Below are positions 62,702 through 64,000 of a DNA stretch of 64,000 bases, one piece after another. This stretch comes from Pseudomonas fluorescens. GTDB lineage: Bacteria; Pseudomonadota; Gammaproteobacteria; Pseudomonadales; Pseudomonadaceae. The notes under the pieces are model-generated. The model did no database searches, was not told the origin of the DNA, and saw nothing but the letters and a program-made list of their open reading frames with translations. The stretch lies in NCBI GenBank assembly GCA_902825215.1, contig LR782234.1:3224001-3288000 (forward strand), given 5' to 3'. Within the stretch, counting starts at the first letter, position 1, and each line of letters opens with the position of its first letter. The translations under genes and the position numbers were made by a program.

Positions 62702-64000
62702 ATTTTTTCAGACCTGCTGCCGCCATCGCTGACCCAGGGTATTGCAGAGTAGACAAACCTCGCCTCAACACAGCGAGCCCCTGTGGGAGCTGGCTTGCCA
62801 GCGATGGGGCCCGATCATTCTTCACAAAAATCAGCTTGCTCATGAGCTGCCTGTTCATCCTCCAGGCCTTCGCCGCCGAGCCCCAGCTCAAAGTCCAGGC
62901 CCATCTGCAACCCGCTGAAGGCGCGATGGTCGGTGGTCTGGTCGAGCTGCAACTCGACGTTCTCACCGACACCTGGTTCACCAGCGCCGCCACCCTGCCC
63001 GGTCTCAAGCTCGACGGTGCCTTGGTCACGCCGCCGGACGGTCAGGCGCAACACCTCAATCAGACCTTTGACGGCGTGGCTTACAGCGGCTTGCGCTACC
63101 GCTACCTGATCACCCCGAACGTCGCGCAAACCTTCGAAATTCCGGCGCTGACAGTGCGCGCTACGCCCGGTCAGGCCAATGCAGAACTCAGCGCACAAAG
63201 CCAACCGTTGCAGTTCGACGCAGCGCGACCGCCCGGTTTTGCCGAGGGTGAAACGCCGCTGGTGGCGACGGCGCTGCGCTTTACGCAAACAGTCGTCAAC
63301 TCGGCCACACCGCTGAAAGTCGGCGACAGCGTCAGCCGGCAGTTGACCCTGCAAGCGGACGGCGCATTGGCGATGAGCCTGCCGATTGCTCAATTTGCCA
63401 ATGTCGATGGCCTGAGTCGCTATGTGCAAACCCCGCAAGTCAGCACCCTGGACGACGGTCGCGGCAATATTCTCGGTGGTCAACGCATCGACAGCGTCAG
63501 CTACCGTGTCGATCAGGCCGGTTCATACACATTGCCGGCGATCGAGATGAAATGGTGGGACGCTACGGCGAAACAACTGCGTAGCGCACAAGTCCCGGCG
63601 GTGTCCTTCGAGGCAGTGGCGAACAGCGCTTATCAGCCGGTGTTCTCGATCACTGAAGACCTCAAGCAACTGGGTCGCGATCAACTGCGTTTTTCCATCC
63701 GCTGGTTGCTTTGGCTGACCGTGTTTGTTGCCGTGATCAGTGCCGTTTATCTGCTGCGTCCTGTGTTCATACGGTTCCGGCAACGCTGGCAGGCACGACG
63801 TGAGGCCAAACGCGCGGCATGGCTGCAATCCGCCGAGTTCGCCAGGCAACAAATCGACGCCCAATTGCAAGCGCGCCCGGCGCAATTGAGCGCTCTGTAT
63901 CTGTGGCTGCGGCGCAGCCGACAGGGGCTGAAACTGGTGGCGGCCGGGCCGCGTTTGCAAAAACTGTTACGCGGGCTTTACGGGCGTCAACCGACCACTG
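62698..64000 (+). CDS. BatD-like protein (3' partial), REP in its 5' end
   Basis: The frame is open from ATG 62698 (overlapping the batB stop by ATGA) to the window end, at least 434 residues. From about residue 48 a hydrophobic stretch ([17 protein letters not shown]) is a signal peptide, followed by Ig-like BatD domains, a transmembrane segment ([17 protein letters not shown]) and a basic cytoplasmic part. Residues before the signal include REP-derived sequence ([13 protein letters not shown]). An alternative ATG at 62842 would start inside the hydrophobic stretch, without a basic n-region. Which start is used is unresolved. Confidence 0.8.
   Translation, partial: MNFFRPAAAIADPGYCRVDKPRLNTASPCGSWLASDGARSFFTKISLLMSCLFILQAFAAEPQLKVQAHLQPAEGAMVGGLVELQLDVLTDTWFTSAATLPGLKLDGALVTPPDGQAQHLNQTFDGVAYSGLRYRYLITPNVAQTFEIPALTVRATPGQANAELSAQSQPLQFDAARPPGFAEGETPLVATALRFTQTVVNSATPLKVGDSVSRQLTLQADGALAMSLPIAQFANVDGLSRYVQTPQVSTLDDGRGNILGGQRIDSVSYRVDQAGSYTLPAIEMKWWDATAKQLRSAQVPAVSFEAVANSAYQPVFSITEDLKQLGRDQLRFSIRWLLWLTVFVAVISAVYLLRPVFIRFRQRWQARREAKRAAWLQSAEFARQQIDAQLQARPAQLSALYLWLRRSRQGLKLVAAGPRLQKLLRGLYGRQPTT
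62778..62809. repeat. Single REP core, variant B, in batD 5' end
   Basis: One complete core (GGGAGCTGGCTTGCCAGCGA). A possible remnant of the second arm is GCCATCGCTG near 62720. It lies in frame between the coupled ATG and the signal peptide of the BatD-like protein. Confidence 0.85.

Overview
The window is GC-rich Pseudomonas chromosome, most likely from the P. fluorescens group. The evidence is the gene content (a GlgE/TreS/TreYZ glucan-trehalose block, a MuxABC-OpmB efflux operon, a MoxR/DUF58/Bat operon) and the dense REP sequences with core GGGAGCGAGCCTGCTCGCG or GGGAGCTGGCTTGCCAGCGA that are typical of that group. I see no rRNA, tRNA, CRISPR array, insertion sequence or prophage.

Layout. 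1-5.7 kb: the 3' end of a cluster for fatty-acyl activation and reduction: a LuxE-like acyl-protein synthetase (cut by the window edge), an 800-residue fusion of a LuxC-like acyl-CoA reductase to a PaaK/LuxE-like adenylating ligase, a stand-alone paralogue of that ligase, a small unknown ORF and a GNAT protein. 5.7-11.9 kb: housekeeping and accessory genes (unknown protein, chemoreceptor, DUF411 protein with a DedA-like membrane protein, exported alpha/beta hydrolase, D-2-hydroxyacid dehydrogenase). 12-29.9 kb, plus strand: glgA-treZ-malQ-treY-DUF2934-glgX. This runs with almost no gaps into ACAD-like flavoprotein, PIG-L deacetylase, NodS-like methyltransferase and GT2 glycosyltransferase genes, followed by a second PIG-L paralogue, an EEP-family phosphatase/nuclease and an outer-membrane barrel protein. 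30-37.7 kb, minus strand: glgE, treS-maltokinase fusion and glgB, converging on the first block. 37.9-45.4 kb: a tiny proline-rich protein, MgtC-like protein, DUF3203-like protein, orphan ccoG, MocR-type regulator, SDR and a MHYT-GGDEF-EAL membrane protein. 45.9-55.7 kb: opmB, muxC, muxB, muxA and tpx, all on the minus strand. 56-64 kb: a YciI-like protein, an outer-membrane phenol-type protein, then moxR-DUF58-DUF4381-batA-batB-batD (the last cut by the window end).

How the genes work together. TreY and TreZ release trehalose from linear glucan. TreS converts trehalose to maltose, the fused kinase phosphorylates maltose, GlgE polymerises maltose-1-phosphate and GlgB branches the product. GlgX and MalQ debranch and remodel it, and GlgA supplies a second entry route. 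No glgC or glgP lies here. A good AlgU-type promoter stands before glgE, in keeping with an osmotic or desiccation stress role.

Most unusual points: the Nod-factor-like enzyme set (GT2, PIG-L deacetylase, NodS-like methyltransferase, ACAD-like flavoprotein) translationally chained to glgX; the second PIG-L copy, which aligns without gaps over the compared stretch but has lost the catalytic-base Asp and the active-site His; the LuxC-ligase fusion; and REP sequences that have become coding sequence inside the DUF4381 gene and at the start of batD.
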